Notes under the pieces: generated by a model
What the model was told of the DNA's origin: nothing
What the model saw: only the letters and a program-made list of their open reading frames with translations
Database searches by the model: none
Assembly (NCBI RefSeq): GCF_019320115.1
Contig: NC_089585.1
Coordinates: forward strand, 140,725,426 to 140,789,425
Origin: Miscanthus floridulus
Taxonomy: Eukaryota > Streptophyta > Magnoliopsida > Poales > Poaceae
DNA length: 64,000 nucleotides
Direction of reading: 5' to 3'
Program-made: the position numbers and the translations under genes
Shown: positions 1-9,875 of the stretch, piece after piece
How positions within the stretch are numbered: the first letter of the stretch is position 1
How the letters are laid out: every line of letters starts with the position of its first letter

Positions 1-85
1 CAACGTGTTCGCCTCGTCATACCACGTATATCCTTGAAACGCTGCTTCTGCTTGCTGCATGTTGGGACGTGAGTGAGTGACGTAC

Positions 86-276
86 CTCAGCTTGTCCGTG
101 GGGACAGCGAGCTTGCAGTCCTTGAGGTGATGGTACACGCCATTGACATTGACGGTCTTGTCCGGCAACCACGCCCTGTGGTTCCTGACCGCCTCGCCGA
201 CTGCAGAGCCTATCGCGACGAACATCTGCCTTTTGCCCTTCTCCTTGATGTAAATTGAAGGCCCGATCCCAGGACC
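86..276 (-). pseudogene. Unidentified exon-like fragment ending at a splice donor
   Basis: On the minus strand a GC-rich reading frame runs from about 276 to 86 (IYIKEKGKRQMFVAIGSAVG, later VNVNGVYHHLKDCKLAVP). It stops being coding-like at CTGAG|GTACGT, a good plant splice donor at 85-84. No initiator ATG is in frame and no acceptor is obvious upstream. I do not recognise the family. It lies next to an IQD gene fragment on the same strand, so it may be the remnant of a second gene or a captured exon. Confidence 0.35.
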
Positions 277-287
277 AATTTAGACTC

Positions 288-940
288 TCACTCGCCAAGA
301 CTGACGGAGGTGGTGAAGGACGCGCCGTCGAACCGGCCGCTCAGCGTCAGCGTGCTCGCGTCCGTCTGCCTTGCGTCCGTCAGCGACGATGGCGTCGGCG
401 AGACATTGTGGCACAGCTCGGACTTCGTCTCTCCATGCAGCTCGACGTCGTTGACATCGAGTAGCGGCAGCTGCTGCTGCGCCGCGCGGCCGCCCTCCGT
501 GCGAGACGACTCCATGTTGCCATGTTGGCCACGTAGCTCGGGAAGAACGGCAGGTCCGCGGGCCACGTCTTGCGCTAGCTTGGCATCGGCATCGGCTCGG
601 ACGCGGAGGTGAAGGACGCGTCGTCGAACCGTCCGCTCAGCGTCCGCAGGCTCGCGTCCGTCAGCGACGACGGCATTGGTGAGACATTGTGGCACAGCTC
701 GGACTTCGCCGGCGTGCGGCTCGGCAGCATCGACGTCTGAGTAGTGGCAGCAGCTGCCACTGCGCGGCGCGCCCGCCCTCGGAGGGCCGTCGTCCACCTC
801 CACGATCCTGACATCGTTCTGCTCAGCATGAGCCCTGGACGAGCGCCTGCATTTGCCGGAGCATCAGGTTGGCCTGCCGCCGCACCAGCTGGCCCCTCAG
901 CAGCGCCTGCAGCTTCACCATCCCTCGCAGCGCGCACAGC
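288..940 (-). pseudogene. IQ67-domain (IQD) protein gene fragment, disrupted
   Basis: The minus strand has a splice acceptor (CTTGCTCAG) ending at 941. The exon opens with LCALRGMVKLQALLRGQL followed by VRRQANLMLRQMQALVQ, which matches the second half of the IQ67 calmodulin-binding domain of plant IQD proteins. An intron just before this segment is characteristic of the family. Downstream pieces fit an IQD C-terminal part (KIVEVD-like RIVEVDDG, FPSYVAN, ESSR), but they lie in different frames, so there is at least one frameshift. The N-terminal exons are absent. A segment of about 190 bp is duplicated inside it. Intact IQDs are calmodulin-recruiting scaffold proteins at microtubules, plasma membrane or nucleus. 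This copy cannot encode one. Confidence 0.6.
309..800. repeat. Internal direct duplication inside the IQD fragment
   Basis: Two imperfect copies of about 190 bp lie at roughly 309-505 and 603-800, offset by 294 bp. The best-conserved core contains GAGACATTGTGGCACAGCTC (about 399-418 and 691-710). The spacer holds the FPSYVAN-encoding piece. Duplication within one exon supports pseudogene status. Confidence 0.7.
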
Positions 941-1205
941 CTGAGCAAGGATGACTAGAGGTAGAAGATAACTATGGCAGGGTGTTTTTTGCAAAAAAAA
1001 AAATTATTTTAGTAAGCACCTCTCGAAGGGGTATGGACCTGTAGTGCATGACTTAACAAGTTCTGGAGGGCAGGTATTGATTTTGAAAATTCGTGGACCT
1101 AAATGGCACTGGGTCGTCGCCAGTGTATTTAACTCTTTGTAATATTAGGCCAGTGCTTGGTTGCACAATTCAAATGATCCCGTCGATGGAACTGGTAGGA
1201 AGGTA

Positions 1206-1900
1206 GATCAGTATTGGGCAGATGTAACTAAAACATACAACACCACCACAGAAACTAGTCCTAAGGGAAATCGAAACCAACTGAAAAATCCGTTGGGAAC
1301 GTATTAAGAAACCATCAAGTGATTTCCATGGATTTTGGGTAAGAACTACTAGAGTGTGGCAAAGTGGGATTAAACAAGATCAAGGAAAAAGCAAAGGAGA
1401 TGTATGCCGATGACGGTCAAAACAATGATAAGCCCTTCACTTTGGAGCATATATGGAAGGTAGTACGCCATGATAAGAAGTGGTCAGCATATTAAACAAG
1501 GAAAAGGAAAACAATGCAAAGACTAACCCAGCCCAAGTGGTGAATTTGGAAGAAAAAGCGGCCAATGGGCCATAAGAAAGCCAAGAATGAACGTAATGGC
1601 AAAGGGAAGGGAACTGATGCTTTGGCTGCTTTCGGTGAAAAACTTGAAAATTCCATTGAAGTAAGCAACGAGGCTAGGACAGAGAGAGAAGATGACTGAA
1701 TTCAGCAAAGCTCGGCTGATAAGAAGATTGAAGCAGCTAAGCTTAATAATGAAGCAGCTCATCAACAAAATAAGTGTAAAGTGCTAGACACATATACACA
1801 GCCGATGCTTGTGCCTACTGATCTGCTTATTGCAGAAGCTTTGGCTGCGAGAAACAAAGCACTGGAGTCTGGAGAGCCTAAGACTTGCTTTATTTCGTAA
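1206..1900 (+). pseudogene. NAM-associated / SANT-like transposon ORF1 remnant
   Basis: Plus-strand pieces read DQYWADVTKTYN, FHGFWVRT, KPFTLEHIWKVVRHDKKW, RPMGHKKAKNERNGKGK, and a C-terminal helix ending TCFISStop at 1898-1900. This order is that of the plant 'no apical meristem-associated C-terminal domain' proteins, which resemble the Myb/SANT ORF1 of PIF/Harbinger transposons and are very abundant in grasses. Several stops and at least two frame changes interrupt it. No DDE transposase partner is visible nearby. It may be either a transposon ORF1 remnant or a domesticated-family pseudogene. Confidence 0.6.
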
Positions 1901-2559
1901 GGTATGAGATTGGTTAATCCTGAACCAATTAGGTAGAAATATTTATTTATATATATATACTACCCTTAATGCTTAAAACTTTCACAACTTATATATATTA
2001 CTTTCACATGAATACTTTCCTATAACTATATATATTACTGTAGTTCTATTAATGTACTGTCCATCTCTTTTTCTTACAACGAAGTTGTTATTTTACTAGC
2101 TCACTCATCTTATTTTACAGGTTGATGATTAGTACTTGAGAATGTCGATGGCTTCTATCTGGAGGACGTTGGACATATTTCTGCAAGCAAGAAGACTTCT
2201 GAAGCGACGGCTGGAGATTATCTAAATACTATTATCTAATTATTTTGTCGTTGCTATCTATATTTCTATTCTTATTGTAATGGACGACGATATCTATGTC
2301 ATGGCTGTTTAGGTGCATGCCACTAGTATTTATATTTCTATTTTTATTTTAATGGACAAAGGTATCTATATTTAGATGAAAGATGTATCTGTTTTATGTA
2401 CAGTGAGTTGTGATGCATAGTATGCCACATATTACCTTGTCACACATGTTCCTTTGTTTGTGGTGCATGCAAATACTCATTAAATTTTAGTCTATGTAGA
2501 AACTACTACAACAAACCACATATTGGAATGGTTGATGTCTAAGTTACATTGTGAGTGAC
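1901..2559. other. AT-rich stretch without a gene
   Basis: This is AT-rich sequence following the ORF1 remnant and may be its 3' region. I see no coding potential, no clear inverted repeats and no RNA gene. Confidence 0.5.
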
Positions 2560-2691
2560 TGGCCCCGTTCGCTTCGCTGAAAAAATAAGCCGAAACACTA
2601 TTTTCTGCTGATTTGTTGTGAGAAAAAAACATTGTTCCGGCTGAAAAAATAAGTTAAAAAGTATGGATTATAAGAGAAGCGAACAGGGCCA
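2560..2691. mobile_element. MITE with GTTCGCTT inverted ends (hAT-like)
   Basis: The left end TGGCCCCGTTCGCTTCGCT and the reverse complement of the right end (TGGCCCTGTTCGCTTCTCT) form terminal inverted repeats around about 130 bp of AT-rich, non-coding DNA. No target-site duplication is obvious. Two other elements in this window (near 7797 and 49440) share the core GTTCG(CTT) end. The hAT assignment is by resemblance to abundant grass elements only. Confidence 0.65.
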
Positions 2692-2759
2692 AGGGGATGA
2701 TCGGTAGTGTGTGAAATTTAAAGGTTGGAAGCTTCTTACGGTTGGTCATATACACTATT

Positions 2760-2983
2760 GGATGTGTTTGGTTTGTGGAGTCATCCCATTTTTTATGAGG
2801 TGATGCATCATAAGTTTATCCTATGAATTTTGATAGAATCAACTCATCCTCATGCATACACTAATTATTCGCTTGTAAGGAATGAGTTGGTGATGAATCA
2901 ACTAATTCCATTCCACAAACTAAATACAAAAAATGAGAAGTGAAAAGATGATGAATCACCTCGTTCTCCAACCAAACACACCC
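2760..2983. mobile_element. Tourist-like MITE (PIF/Harbinger type)
   Basis: The left end GGATGTGTTTGGTTTGTGGA pairs with the inverted right end GGGTGTGTTTGGTTGGAGAA. The GGNTGTGTTTGGTT terminus is typical of grass Tourist elements. The interior is AT-rich and non-coding and contains a second copy of the motif family (ATTCCACAAACTAAA). The expected 3-bp target duplication is not clean. Confidence 0.6.
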
Positions 2984-3149
2984 TACGTGACCGACTCGAC
3001 TTAACTCAAAAAAGATTGAGACCCGGACATAATGAATAAAATATATACTTTTTCTACAGCGACAGGGAAGATGGACCCAGGGACATGAAAGGGAAATGAG
3101 CAGTGGTGGCTGTTTTTTTTTTTTTTTTGTGCTTCGTGGCCTACACTTA

Positions 3150-3656
3150 AGGCCTCTACGATCAAGCTGAACTTCGACGATCTTTCTCGGAACAGACAGG
3201 AGAGGCGGGCATGGGCGGCATTGCGAGAGACGGCACTGCAGTACTCTTCTCGGCATGGCGTTACTTCGAAAGGTGTGCCAGTGCGGCGGAGTCCGAGGCG
3301 TTGGCATGTGTGGAGGGTCTGCGTTGGGCCACCCAATGGCGAATGGCACAGGCGATTTTAGAGTCTGATTGCGCACTAATCATGTTGAAGTTGGGGAGTA
3401 GCTGGAGACAGATTAGAGCTAAGCCCGATCATCATTGAGGCAAAGGGGCTCGCTCGATCACTTAATAGTTGGAGAATTTCCCAAGTAAAGAGAGATGGTA
3501 ACCATGTAGCAAATGCATTAGCAAGATTAGATAGACAATGTAAACATTCTGCGGCTTGGCTGGGGAGAGCTCCTACGTGTGCTCAAAGCCCTATAAATGC
3601 CGATTGTAATTATGTGCCTGTCTAGCCAATAAAGCTCTCTGTATACTCACAAAAAA
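3150..3656 (+). mobile_element. 3' end of a LINE-type element with RNase H-like domain
   Basis: Plus-strand reading shows IKLNFDDLSRNRQ, then MGGIARDGTAVLFSAW, then AAESEALACVEGLRWA, then SLNSWRISQVKRDGNHVANALARLD, ending at the TAG of 3623-3625. The order matches the RNase H-like domain (RVT_3 type) found at the end of plant non-LTR ORFs: the N-terminal glycine/strand segment, the A-E-xx-A-x helix and the final H-x-A-N-x-x-A-R-L motif. There are frame shifts near 3180 and 3425. The 3' tail has CCAATAAAGCTCTCTG and a short A run at 3651-3656, as expected for a LINE. It is 5'-truncated. Confidence 0.6.
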
Positions 3657-3760
3657 GGCCGCTACGGGCTTTATACATAACAAGCCAAGGCCTTTATACG
3701 GCGTGGGTCCCATCTTAAGGCCGCTAGAGGCTTTATACAGTCTTGAATCCTCGTGCTTAA

Positions 3761-4115
3761 CCGTGTGTTTGGATGCGAGGACGATGAGGGATGGGATGGG
3801 ATGGGACGGACCCAAGATGCGCGGTGTTTAGTTGGGAGGCTACCGGGAGTAAGGACATCCCACGTAAGAATATTTCCGTGAGATTTGGGCTCAGCTTGCC
3901 CCCGAAAAAACAACAGACGAGGATGTCCCAACTGGGACGAGCGTTATCAACTCGTGCGTGAGGATGAGGACGAGACCGCTGCCTAGGCACCGGCGAGGTC
4001 CGATGGAGAAGGAGAGGAAGGAGCGTCGGCTGGCGGAGGTGTGGAGGAAGACGAGCATGACCGGCCGCCTAGTGAGCTTCGGCTCCTGCTAGCCCCAGCG
4101 CGCTCCGTCTCCGCT

Positions 4116-4146
<31 letters not shown>

Positions 4147-4626
4147 CGCGCGGCCGAGGGCCGCCCGACCCCGGCGCCCGTGCGACCAGCTCCGCCCCTG
4201 GCCTCGGCGCACAGTGGAGCAGGGAAGACGACTGGCGCACGGCCAAGTGCCGGCGGAGGAAGAGAAGTGGGGCTTCGTGCTGCGTACGGTTGGGATAAGA
4301 GAACGAAGGGATAAGGAAGAGGAAGAAAAAGAGGGAGAGAAAACTGACAAGTGAGTCCCATATGTCAATGAAAAAGGAGTAAGAAGCATGAGAAGAGACG
4401 AGCACGTGGGCTCTACCTGTCAGGTAGTTATCCTACTTTTGATGTCTCTAGACCAAACAGAAAACAGGCCCGTCCTAACCCTCCTCAACCAAACAAGAAA
4501 TAGAACTGTCCATACCTCAAAACAGAGATGGGGTCATCCTACCCCACATTATCTGACAACCAAACGATACTTTAAAAAATCTAATATAAACCAGATCCCC
4601 ACATTATCTGTCAACCAAACGATACC
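3761..4626. mobile_element. Possible PIF/Harbinger-like non-autonomous element
   Basis: The left edge TAA|CCGTGTGTTTGGATGCGAGG and the right edge CAACCAAACGATAC(C)|TTAA give inverted GTTTGG-type ends next to TAA/TTA, the preferred PIF target. The interior is a GC-rich block with a long C tract and no convincing protein. The right end is duplicated (see 4542-4651), so the exact boundary is uncertain. It could be two overlapping MITE fragments rather than one element. Confidence 0.35.
4116..4142. repeat. Homopolymeric C27 tract
   Basis: This is an uninterrupted run of 27 cytosines within the GC-rich interior of the element above. Such a run is prone to slippage and to base-calling error, so the true length is uncertain. 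Long predicted proteins crossing it should not be trusted. Confidence 0.9.
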
Positions 4627-4651
4627 TTAAAAGATCTAATATAAACCAGAT
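4542..4651. repeat. Two tandem 55-bp units
   Basis: Each unit starts CCCCACATTATCTG and ends CTAATATAAACCAGAT. The units differ at a handful of positions. Each carries the CCAAACGATAC transposon end, so the duplication affects the right terminus of the neighbouring MITE-like element. Confidence 0.85.
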
Positions 4652-5460
4652 CGCTCAATAAACCAGTTCATGGTACCAAAATCGGCACGGCCTAAAACAA
4701 AAACACATCTTGACAAAAACCATTTCAGCCGGGACCACTGGCACGGTGGCACCACATCAGTACATCAAATCTAATGTGGTCACCTACTGCTACCGGTGGT
4801 GATCCTGTCATCCCTCATCTCATCTGTGACACACCACCGTGGTTCGACCAAAAGATTGGCGTTTGCGCCACACACCAGCACAGGCATAGTCCCGTCACAG
4901 GGCGGGACGGGGCCATTGGTTTCCGTTTGGGCCGCGTTTCGTCGTCATAAATGACGCCCCGTTTCCGCGCTGGCTGAAGCTGAAGCTGATGCTGATCAGC
5001 TTCCTAGCTCGCTTTCCTTCAGGTTTCAGGCGGTTAACGGCAGCAGCAGGTAACTTAAGTGACGACGTGAAAATGCCATGCGCACTGTTCTACACTTCTA
5101 CTCTCCGTATCGTTCAACGTGTACACACTTTGAAGTTTGACGTTTCATCAAGGCTACAAATTCAACGTTTCTTTTAGATAATGACACATCAAACAAACAG
5201 TGGGCAATTGCAGCTTCACAACGGAGCTGGTACACTGTATACATGCATGGAGCACAGGCGCAGCACTGCACGCTGAAGACATCAACGAATAATAACGACT
5301 ATGCACATCACATTGACATAGCTAACAATCCTAGCTGCAACTAAAAACTTATATTTCATACACAAACAACGAATTAACCAATGAATGAATGAATGATGAA
5401 GCAACCCCATATGAACAAGCAAGCACGAACACCACCACCGCACCACCAGTAGCAGCGTCA
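4652..5460. other. Intergenic DNA without a recognised gene
   Basis: This is non-coding sequence between the MITE cluster and the 3' end of the minus-strand calmodulin-like gene. The last 150-200 bp probably contain that gene's 3' UTR. The other frames here are short and unlike known proteins. Confidence 0.5.
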
Positions 5461-5961
5461 TCAGGCGGCGTTCATCATGATCTTGAACTCGTCGAAGCTG
5501 AGCACGCCGTCGCCGTCGAGGTCGAACCTGCAGATCATGGCGCGGCACTCGTCGACGTCCTGGTGCGCGCCGAGCCTGGCGAGCATCCGCCTCAGGCTGG
5601 CGGGGGTGATGCACCCTGCTTGCCCCTCCATACTATTATTCTCGGTCTCGGAGTACATGCCGAACGCCAGGCGCAGGCCCCGGTGCCGGTCCTCCTCACC
5701 GGCGTCCTGCTGCAGGCTCGCCACGAGCCGGGCGAACTCGGCGGCGTCCAGCAGCCCGTCGCCGTCCGCGTCCGCGTCCGCCACCAGCGCCTCCGCCTCC
5801 TCCGCCGACACGGCCGCCTCGGCCCCCAGCGTCGCCCGCACGCACTCGCGCAGCTCGGACGCCGAGATCCGCCCGTCCGCGTCCGCGTCGAACGCCGCGA
5901 ACAGCGACCCCAGCTCGCTGCTGATGCTGCTCGCGGACGACGACGACGCGGCGACAACCAT
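5461..5961 (-). CDS. CML: Calmodulin-like EF-hand calcium sensor (CML), copy A
   Basis: This is an intronless gene for 166 residues. It is a calcium sensor that should change shape on binding Ca2+ and regulate partner proteins in the cytosol or nucleus. Canonical 12-residue EF-hand loops are seen at 25-36 (DADADGRISASE), 64-75 (DADGDGLLDAAE) and 147-158 (DLDGDGVLSFDE), each with acidic positions 1, 3 and 5, glycine at 6 and glutamate at 12. The third hand (about 103-123) is degenerate, with no acidic loop. This three-active-hand layout and the DECRAMICRF helix are shared with the plus-strand copy at 11700. The N-terminus is Ala/Ser-rich, with no glycine-2 for myristoylation. The start is the first ATG after a TATA box 200 bp upstream. 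The coding GC content is very high, as in many grass genes. Confidence 0.92.
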   Translation of the reverse strand: MVVAASSSSASSISSELGSLFAAFDADADGRISASELRECVRATLGAEAAVSAEEAEALVADADADGDGLLDAAEFARLVASLQQDAGEEDRHRGLRLAFGMYSETENNSMEGQAGCITPASLRRMLARLGAHQDVDECRAMICRFDLDGDGVLSFDEFKIMMNAA

Positions 5962-6160
5962 CCTCGATCGGTGTCTTTGCCGAGGTGCGATGGTGGTCAG
6001 GTCGTCGAGTCGGTGCTGCTGGATGGGCTAGCTTTGCTTCCTTCTTCTTCTTCCTTGTCGGCGGCTTTCGATCCGATCCGCTACGCTCTAGTATTGCCTT
6101 CTGTTATGTATAAGCTCGTAGCTAGGTGCTGCGAACAATGGTGTTTGCGAGGGTGAGGAG

Positions 6161-6172
6161 TATATATATATA
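6161..6172 (-). promoter_or_regulatory. TATA box of CML copy A
   Basis: The minus strand reads CTATATATATAC about 200 bp upstream of the CML start codon, with no other ATG-led candidate between. Position and sequence suit a class II core promoter with a 5' UTR of about 160-170 nt. No transcription start is proven. Confidence 0.6.
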
Positions 6173-6738
6173 GCACACTCCATTAATGAGCGCGACGCGC
6201 ATTTGGAAGCTTCAAGGCATGGCGGGAGAACGCCAGAAGGGAGATCGAGGCTGCCGTGTGGCAGCTTGGACCGAGGAAAGAAGGCCGGGGGAGGCGGCGC
6301 GCGATCGACTTGAATGCCCAGTGGACTAAATAAAAAAATCCCCACCCCACCTACAGAACAGAAATGACTGGGAACTCTTGGAAATTCCGTGGCGTATACG
6401 ACGACGTTTCAGCGTGCGCTCAGCGGCATGCGGGTGCCTGGTTTGGGCTGAGTGGGAATATACAAGATTCCGTGGGGTGGAGAGGAGAAAAGAAGAGCTC
6501 ACCCACGCCACGCGCTACGAAGGCAGACAGAGGAAGAAGCGCCGGATGTTCCGAGCTTGACGTTATTGGCGTGTTCTCCGGTCCGACTTGTCCAACCGAG
6601 TCGGTCCGCGCAGGTGGCTTTCTCATCCGATTCGCAGGTAGTACGGCGCTCCGCGTCCTTCGAGTTCGAAGCCGCCGCCCGTCCTCCGACCGAGGGACCG
6701 ACTCTCCGAGGCTCTGGGAGCCATGCTCTCCTCTCATA
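6173..6738. other. Upstream region of CML copy A, no gene seen
   Basis: This mixed-composition stretch has several overlapping frames of 60-135 codons, none of which resembles a known protein. It probably holds distal promoter sequence. Confidence 0.4.
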
Positions 6739-6847
6739 CTCGCTCCCTCCGTCTATAAAAAAAAAACATAATTCTAGCTTTAAATCTAAATATGACGTGT
6801 GTCTAGATTTAGAGCTAGAATTGTTTTTTTTTTTTGGATAGAGTGAG
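6739..6847. mobile_element. Stowaway MITE with TA target duplication
   Basis: The ends CTCGCTCCCTCCGTC and (inverted) CTCACTCTATCC lie between TA dinucleotides at 6737-6738 and 6848-6849. The interior folds into a near-perfect hairpin around AATTCTAGCT / AGCTAGAATT. Ends, TA target and size are those of Stowaway (Tc1/mariner) elements. Confidence 0.8.
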
Positions 6848-7001
6848 TAAATCCTTCCACGGTCGCGCACTTTTATTTTTGTTGTAATTTATGTTTTCAT
6901 AGATTTTTTATTTCACGACCATGACCCTTAGGACACGTATTTCATTCCACATATTTGTTTTAGTAGTTCTATAAACTTAATAACAAAATTTCTTTTAACT
7001 A

Positions 7002-7457
7002 CTCCTTTCGTTTTAAATTATAAAACATTGTGACGTTTTTTAGACATTTAGTTTTAGAAAGCATTCTGATTTAATATTTTTTAGAACAAGTTACGCACAC
7101 AGGCGTTGTTGGGCACACACTGTCATAAACAGAGTGATGACAGGGGGGTTCTCTCGTGCCATTCTTCTCCGTCCTGTTGCGCGCGAATCTTGACACGTGG
7201 TTGTTCCCCAACCAACCACCACGACGACTCTTTCAATCTTATCTGTCGCATTTGGTTTCCATGCCACAAGTTTGACTTGATTTGTAGAAAATACGTACAA
7301 TATTTATATCTCCAAATAATTTTATTAAAAAACTAGATTCAAAGATCTTTCCAATGATACAAATTATGTACCATAAATATTAATATTTTTAAATATATAT
7401 TTTATTAAAGTTATTTATCGGGAAATAAAAACGACAGATATTTTAGGATGGAACGAG
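7002..7457. mobile_element. Stowaway/mariner-like element with internal insertion
   Basis: The left end TA|CTCCTTTCGTTTTAAATTAT and the inverted right end TA|CTCGTTCCATCCTAAAATA are flanked by TA. At 456 bp it is longer than a usual Stowaway. A GC-richer piece (about 7090-7230) looks foreign to the AT-rich flanks and may be an insertion or captured DNA. Confidence 0.6.
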
Positions 7458-7796
7458 TATTTCGTGCCATGCGAATCCGGACACAGGTTAATGTTCCAAT
7501 AAGATCTTTTGTGTGTGACTTTGATCCGAATGGCAAACGGGGAATTCGTGGGCACGCGCGCGAGCATTTGAAAGATTGATCAGCAGTTGAACCAACCTTT
7601 CGTCATGGACGGGCGTTCAACTGTAGAACTCAGCGCGTCTGTGAATTTTAAAATGAACTCCGGTGAAAGTTCCGTGAAAAAGGTTCTAGATTCCGTGGGC
7701 AGCTGACGCCAAGCCCACGTGTATGGTGACGTAGATGGTAGATCCCCCGGTTTGTTATCCACTCCTGTTTGCTTTTTGCATTGCACCTCTAGCTAC

Positions 7797-7913
7797 GCTC
7801 TGTTCGCTTAGCTTATAAGTCGTATTTTTTTAGTCAACGAACATTATTTTTTTCTTATAACAAATTAACTAACAGTGCTTTCAGTCATGACTTATTAGCT
7901 AAGCGAACAGGGC
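7797..7913. mobile_element. MITE with GTTCGCTTAGC inverted ends
   Basis: The left GCTCTGTTCGCTTAGCTTAT and inverted right GCCCTGTTCGCTTAGCTAAT ends enclose a 117-bp AT-rich hairpin-like element. It shares its ends with the elements at 2560 and 49440. A target duplication could not be seen. Confidence 0.7.
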
Positions 7914-8504
7914 AGTAATTCACGCTCGCGCAAGTTGTTTTTTTATTTAGTACACTTTGTCACGTGGTAACTGCTTGTGAGGGCGCCTGCCGATGCTGAT
8001 GTTGAGTTTTTGCCGATGCTGAATTCCTATCGCAACTTCTTGATGATGATATATATAAGCAAAAAACCACGTTCACGTTGACAAACAAATAAAATAATAA
8101 CGAACATGTTTGGATCATGGCCTCCTAGATTCCTTCTGGACCTGGCAGCCCATCCTGGGCCCATCGGCCCATCAGGCTTCAGGCAATGCAGATTGGCCCA
8201 GACAGGATTCTTCCTACTACGCCACTATATTTTTTTCTTACATATAGCCCGTTTTTTCATTAGGAGGGAGTATAGTTTGGTAAATAAATACAACAACAGG
8301 CATCCCGGTAATCCCAAGATTACCAAGACCCCAAACACCCGATACAAGTAAACAAGAAAACAAGCAAGAGAGGTAGGGAGAGGACTCATCACCATAGACC
8401 TAACCGATACGATCTGTAGAAAAACTCAACACAAAGGCTGGCCAATCAGAAGACGAAGCCGCGGTGGCAAAGCATCCACCAATAAGAACCAAGAAAAGCG
8501 ACAA
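7914..8504. other. Intergenic DNA without a recognised gene
   Basis: There are TATA-like AT stretches (near 8050) but no supported coding region. A short Stowaway-like end (GGAGGGAGTATA near 8263) lacks a partner. Confidence 0.4.
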
Positions 8505-8712
8505 TAGCGGCCAGGTAGCGGCTGTGAACACCGAGCGACTGCATCGGCAACTCCAATAGCGACTAGGTAGCCACTGTGAGCCGAGCGACTGCAGCGGCGA
8601 CATCAACAGCGACCAGGTAGCCACTGTGAACTGCGCGACTACGGCGGCAACATCAACAGCGACCAGGTAGCCGCTGTGATCAGTCGAGCGACTGCAGCGA
8701 CAACATCAACTG
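8505..8712. repeat. Minisatellite with about 50-bp unit, ~4 copies
   Basis: The motif AGCGACYAGGTAGCCRCTGT recurs with AGGTAG at about 8513, 8565, 8615 and 8665, giving spacings of 52, 50 and 50 bp. Between copies lies GCGACTGCAGCGGCRACATC. The units are diverged by a few substitutions each. No continuous protein repeat is convincing. Confidence 0.8.
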
Positions 8713-9042
8713 AGACTGATGCGAAGAGTAGAGTGAAGCACACGCATACACAGTACAGTAAGGACCGGCTCCGACAAACGGCGCGGTGGGATCCAGCGGA
8801 GTGCATCAACAAAGCGCCTTTAAGAAGGTGATGACATCCGCGGACGCCATCTTCGTTGGGAGCGCCACCTGTCGTCGGCCCAAGGCAAGAAGCCTGACGA
8901 GGTTTTCACCCTGGTGGCCCAGGGCCAGTCAGACGCCGGCCGCCGGCTACCGCCTAGTAGTGGTGGCCAGCGGCCAATAGGACGGCGGATCTGGCCGTAA
9001 CACCGGCTGCCGCTGGCGCCGGTGGCACTGACCACCCGACCA

Positions 9043-9327
9043 TGTGTCTTCCCAGCACCGCCCGGGCCGGAATCCGGGGCCGACGCCGACGCCTTCCACC
9101 TCACCGCCCGCCACGTCCGCGTCCTGGTACAGCCGCACGTCGCAGCCGCGCCGCAGCGGGAAGTACGCCGGCACGCCGCCGGAGCTCTGCCGGGCCGCCG
9201 CTGCAGCAGCCGCGGGGACGAACGTGGCGGAGATGCGGATGGCGCACCCACCACCGGGCTTGGTCGGGCCGCGGCCGTCAGGGCGGGAGAGCCCGAGCCA
9301 CAGCTTGTGGGCACGGCCAACCCACCG
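9043..9327 (-). pseudogene. Phospholipase D gene fragment
   Basis: The minus-strand frame reads HKLWLGLSRPDGRG, then GCAIRISATFVPAA, then GGVPAYFPLRRGCDVRLYQD, then GRCWEDT. This corresponds to the junction between the end of the C2 domain and the start of the catalytic region of plant C2-type phospholipase D, where GVPxxxFPxRxGCxVxLYQDAHV and RCWEDI are conserved. Both HKD catalytic motifs and most of the C2 domain are missing. The surrounding frame is unrelated. This is a gene fragment, probably captured by a transposon or left from an ectopic insertion. PLDs hydrolyse membrane phospholipids to phosphatidic acid, but this piece cannot. Confidence 0.65.
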
Positions 9328-9872
9328 AGCGCCGTCAGATCCGGCTGGTGCGGACCAAATCCGGCCGTCGTGGACCAGATCTGGCCGGCCGATCTGGTTT
9401 ATGCATGAAGCCTGGTGAGGTTTATAGTCAGCTACTAGTAACTGGGACTGCTTGGAAGGATTATACATGTTCAGTAGTAATTTGTTAGTAGCATCGTGTA
9501 CCTTTCTTAGGGTATAATAAAAGGAAGTAAGCATTTTTTGACTGGAAAAGTGACCGGCGGTTTTCAATTACTGGGCTGTGTTGAACGGATTGGACCCAAC
9601 TATGTGTTTGGTCAAACAGCTGGAGTTGTTGCACGCCGGCTGTAACAGACTGGCTGGCGTCCCAATTTTAAATCCGGCTGCGGCGTTCGTCGTCCGGCCA
9701 GCTCCTCTTCTCTTCCTCCCTAGTGTGCAGTACAGCGACTGCGTGCAAAATTATGTTACAGATGGGTGAACTGTCAGTGTCGGTAATACTGCTCACCTGT
9801 CTGTCTCCTTGTTCAAAAAAAAAAAACCATCGCATAGTGCAGCTTTGGCCAGGCATTTCTCGATTCTCGTAG
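9328..9872. other. Intergenic DNA between PLD fragment and CACTA element
   Basis: No supported gene is present. The CCGGATTTGGTCC-like motif repeats a few times near 9340-9400 (CCGGCTGGTGCGG, CCGGCCGTCGTGG, CCGGCCGATCTGG). A short A run lies at 9815-9827. Confidence 0.4.
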
Positions 9873-9875
9873 CAT

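Noticed and set aside
5200..5960. Plus-strand frames of 184-255 codons opposite CML copy A
   Set aside because: They are antisense shadows of the GC-rich CML coding sequence, which has three canonical EF-hands on the minus strand.
8780..9042. Continuation of the PLD fragment downstream of CWED
   Set aside because: The minus-strand frame beyond this point has no further PLD motifs (no HKD), so similarity stops there.
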